Program-made: the position numbers and the translations under genes
Assembly: GCA_001051155.2 (NCBI GenBank)
Contig: JYIP02000006.1
Coordinates: forward strand, 3,906,001 to 3,970,000
Length of the DNA: 64,000 nt
Direction: 5' to 3'
Source of the DNA: Chrysoporthe austroafricana
Taxonomy: Eukaryota > Ascomycota > Sordariomycetes > Diaporthales > Cryphonectriaceae
Part shown: piece after piece, positions 62,954-64,000 of the stretch
How the letters are laid out: every line of letters starts with the position of its first letter
Numbering within the stretch: the first letter of the stretch is position 1
The notes under the pieces: model-generated
Told to the model about the DNA's origin: nothing
Databases searched by the model: none
What the model saw: only the letters and a program-made list of their open reading frames with translations

Positions 62954-63361
62954 ATGAAGACCGCCTTCGCCACGATCCTCACCACCGCCGCCGCAGCCGG
63001 CCTCGGCCTCGCCTCCGCCATCCCCGTCACCTCCGAGGCCCCGCTCGAGCCGCGCGCCAGCTACTCGGGCAAGATGACGTACTACACGCCGGGCGAGGGC
63101 GCGTGCGGCGCGACCAACACGGAGGCGGACCTGATCGTGGCGGTGCCGGCGGCCGTGTACGGCACGTACGCCAACCCGAACGCGTCGCCCGCGTGCAAGC
63201 AGACCGTCACCATCACCGCGGGCGGGCAGTCGGTCAAGGCGGCCATCACGGACCGGTGCGCCGGCTGCGGGGCCAGCGACATCGACGTGTCGCCGGCCGT
63301 GTTCACCAAGTTCGGCGACGAGAGCCTCGGGAAGATCGACGTCTCCTGGGTCATCAACTGA
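62954..63361 (+). CDS. small secreted RlpA-like double-psi beta-barrel protein
   Basis: Single-exon 135-aa protein with a signal peptide (residues 1-22, MKTAFATILTTAAAAGLGLA then SA), likely cut before IPVTS. The mature part is a DPBB/barwin-expansin-like domain: GKMTYYTPGEGACGATNTEA, TVTITAGGQSV, ITDRCAGCGASDIDVSPAVF and a C-terminal GKIDVSWVIN strand. The aspartate of DRC and the paired cysteines are conserved in the family. Such proteins are secreted by many ascomycetes, bind cell-wall polysaccharide, and are sometimes induced in interactions with hosts. No enzymatic activity can be claimed. Codon use is very GC-rich. Confidence 0.93.
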   Translation: MKTAFATILTTAAAAGLGLASAIPVTSEAPLEPRASYSGKMTYYTPGEGACGATNTEADLIVAVPAAVYGTYANPNASPACKQTVTITAGGQSVKAAITDRCAGCGASDIDVSPAVFTKFGDESLGKIDVSWVIN

Positions 63362-64000
63362 GATGCGGCCGGCCCGCCTCAGGGGAGGGGAGAGGGGACA
63401 GGGGAGGGGGAAGAGAGATGAGAGGCGCGCGGCGATGATGCTCGGCGCTCGGCAGTGATGATGATAATGATGACGCCCCCCACGGGGAACAGAGAGATAT
63501 GAAAATAGAATAAAGAATATGCGGGACACGAAGCAGCAGGCAGTATATACACACTTACATACATACCCATAGAGGCGCAGGCGCCCTGCATGACGAACAG
63601 GCTACGGCATAATCCTGCCGAGAATATAGAGAAAGACGTTATTATTATTATTATCATCATCATCACCCTCGCTCATACATACACACACGCATACACACAC
63701 ACATACACACACACACATACACACACACACATACACACACACACATACACACACACATACACACACACATACACACACACATACACACACACTCAGTATC
63801 TCAAGGGCCCCTGCTGTGAACACCCCCCTCCCCCGGAAGGGAGAGTGCGTGGCTGAGGATCGCCACAGAGGACGCGTTATGGTTATTTACATAGTAGCCC
63901 ACATCGCCGAGCTTCTCCTTCGGATGAAACTTGATGACGACAGACCCCAGGTCCTGCCCGTGATTAGACGGCGGAGCAGCCAGCCAATGCCGGCCCCATC
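63362..64000. other. 3' region and simple repeats at window end
   Basis: Downstream of the secreted-protein gene the sequence holds G-rich and AT-rich 3' sequence, then ATT/CAT triplets and a CA-rich tract. No gene is recognised up to the window edge. Confidence 0.45.
63637..63793. repeat. ATT/CAT triplets and CACATA microsatellite
   Basis: ATT and CAT triplets (63637-63666) lead into a long ACACAC/ATACAC array (63675-63793) in which CA runs are interrupted by regularly spaced CATACA. Confidence 0.9.

Noticed and set aside
63602..63856. Open frames through the CA-rich microsatellite
   Set aside because: They encode only alternating Thr/His or Val/Cys runs produced by the repeat.

Overview
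The window looks like a piece of a filamentous ascomycete chromosome (Pezizomycotina, most likely Sordariomycetes). The evidence is a GC-rich background, compact protein genes split by short introns (mostly 50-105 nt, GT..AG with CTAAC/CTGAC-like branch sites), pyrimidine-rich leaders, no operons, and fungus-specific families: two HET-domain proteins, an NLR remnant, an Ies1-type INO80 subunit, Mkt1 and an RlpA-like secreted protein. I find 19 protein-coding loci plus one degenerate gene. I saw no tRNA, rRNA or CRISPR array and no intact transposon. All exon models were spliced by eye by matching intron phase and family alignment, and none has transcript support.

Left part (1-28 kb). About 7.7 kb without a convincing gene holds simple repeats, a cluster of GTAC palindromes and a 10-bp tandem repeat, and ends in a pyrimidine-rich leader. 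It is followed by a GSK-3 kinase (7737-9213, +) and the large nuclear cap-binding subunit CBP80 (10940-13743, +). On the minus strand come an RA-PH adaptor-like protein (14831-17728), a MAT2B/RmlD-like reductase (18395-19540), an unassigned two-ORF locus (20833-22074), a UBA/UIM ubiquitin-binding protein (22705-25853) and a Cdc34/Ube2G-type E2 enzyme (27145-27989).

Middle part (29-46.6 kb). A single-exon DNA ligase IV-like protein (29460-32531, +) converges on a 2-oxoglutarate/Fe(II) oxygenase (32805-34469, -). The Ies1-like INO80 subunit (35839-38079, +) follows. Then comes an accessory block on the minus strand: a GC-rich HET protein (38727-40831), a broken NLR NTPase fragment (41843-42163) and a second HET protein with a 14-cysteine insertion and C-terminal repeats (42254-44931). 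This block is AT-richer from about 41 to 46.6 kb and is the most likely seat of allorecognition or incompatibility functions.

Right part (48-64 kb). Here lie Mkt1 (48236-50919, +), an AT-hook/RFTS/zinc-finger protein resembling the heterochromatin factor Raf2 (51809-54410, -) sharing a 664-bp divergent promoter with the tRNA pseudouridine synthase Pus4 (55075-56608, +), a short Sec2-type Rab GEF (57060-58040, -), an AKR8/pyridoxal-reductase-like aldo-keto reductase with a GC-AG intron (59597-60824, -), and a small secreted double-psi beta-barrel protein (62954-63361, +). The window closes with CA-rich microsatellites. Most genes are housekeeping. The unusual material is the HET/NLR block, the ligase paralogue, the Raf2-like protein and the unassigned locus near 21 kb.
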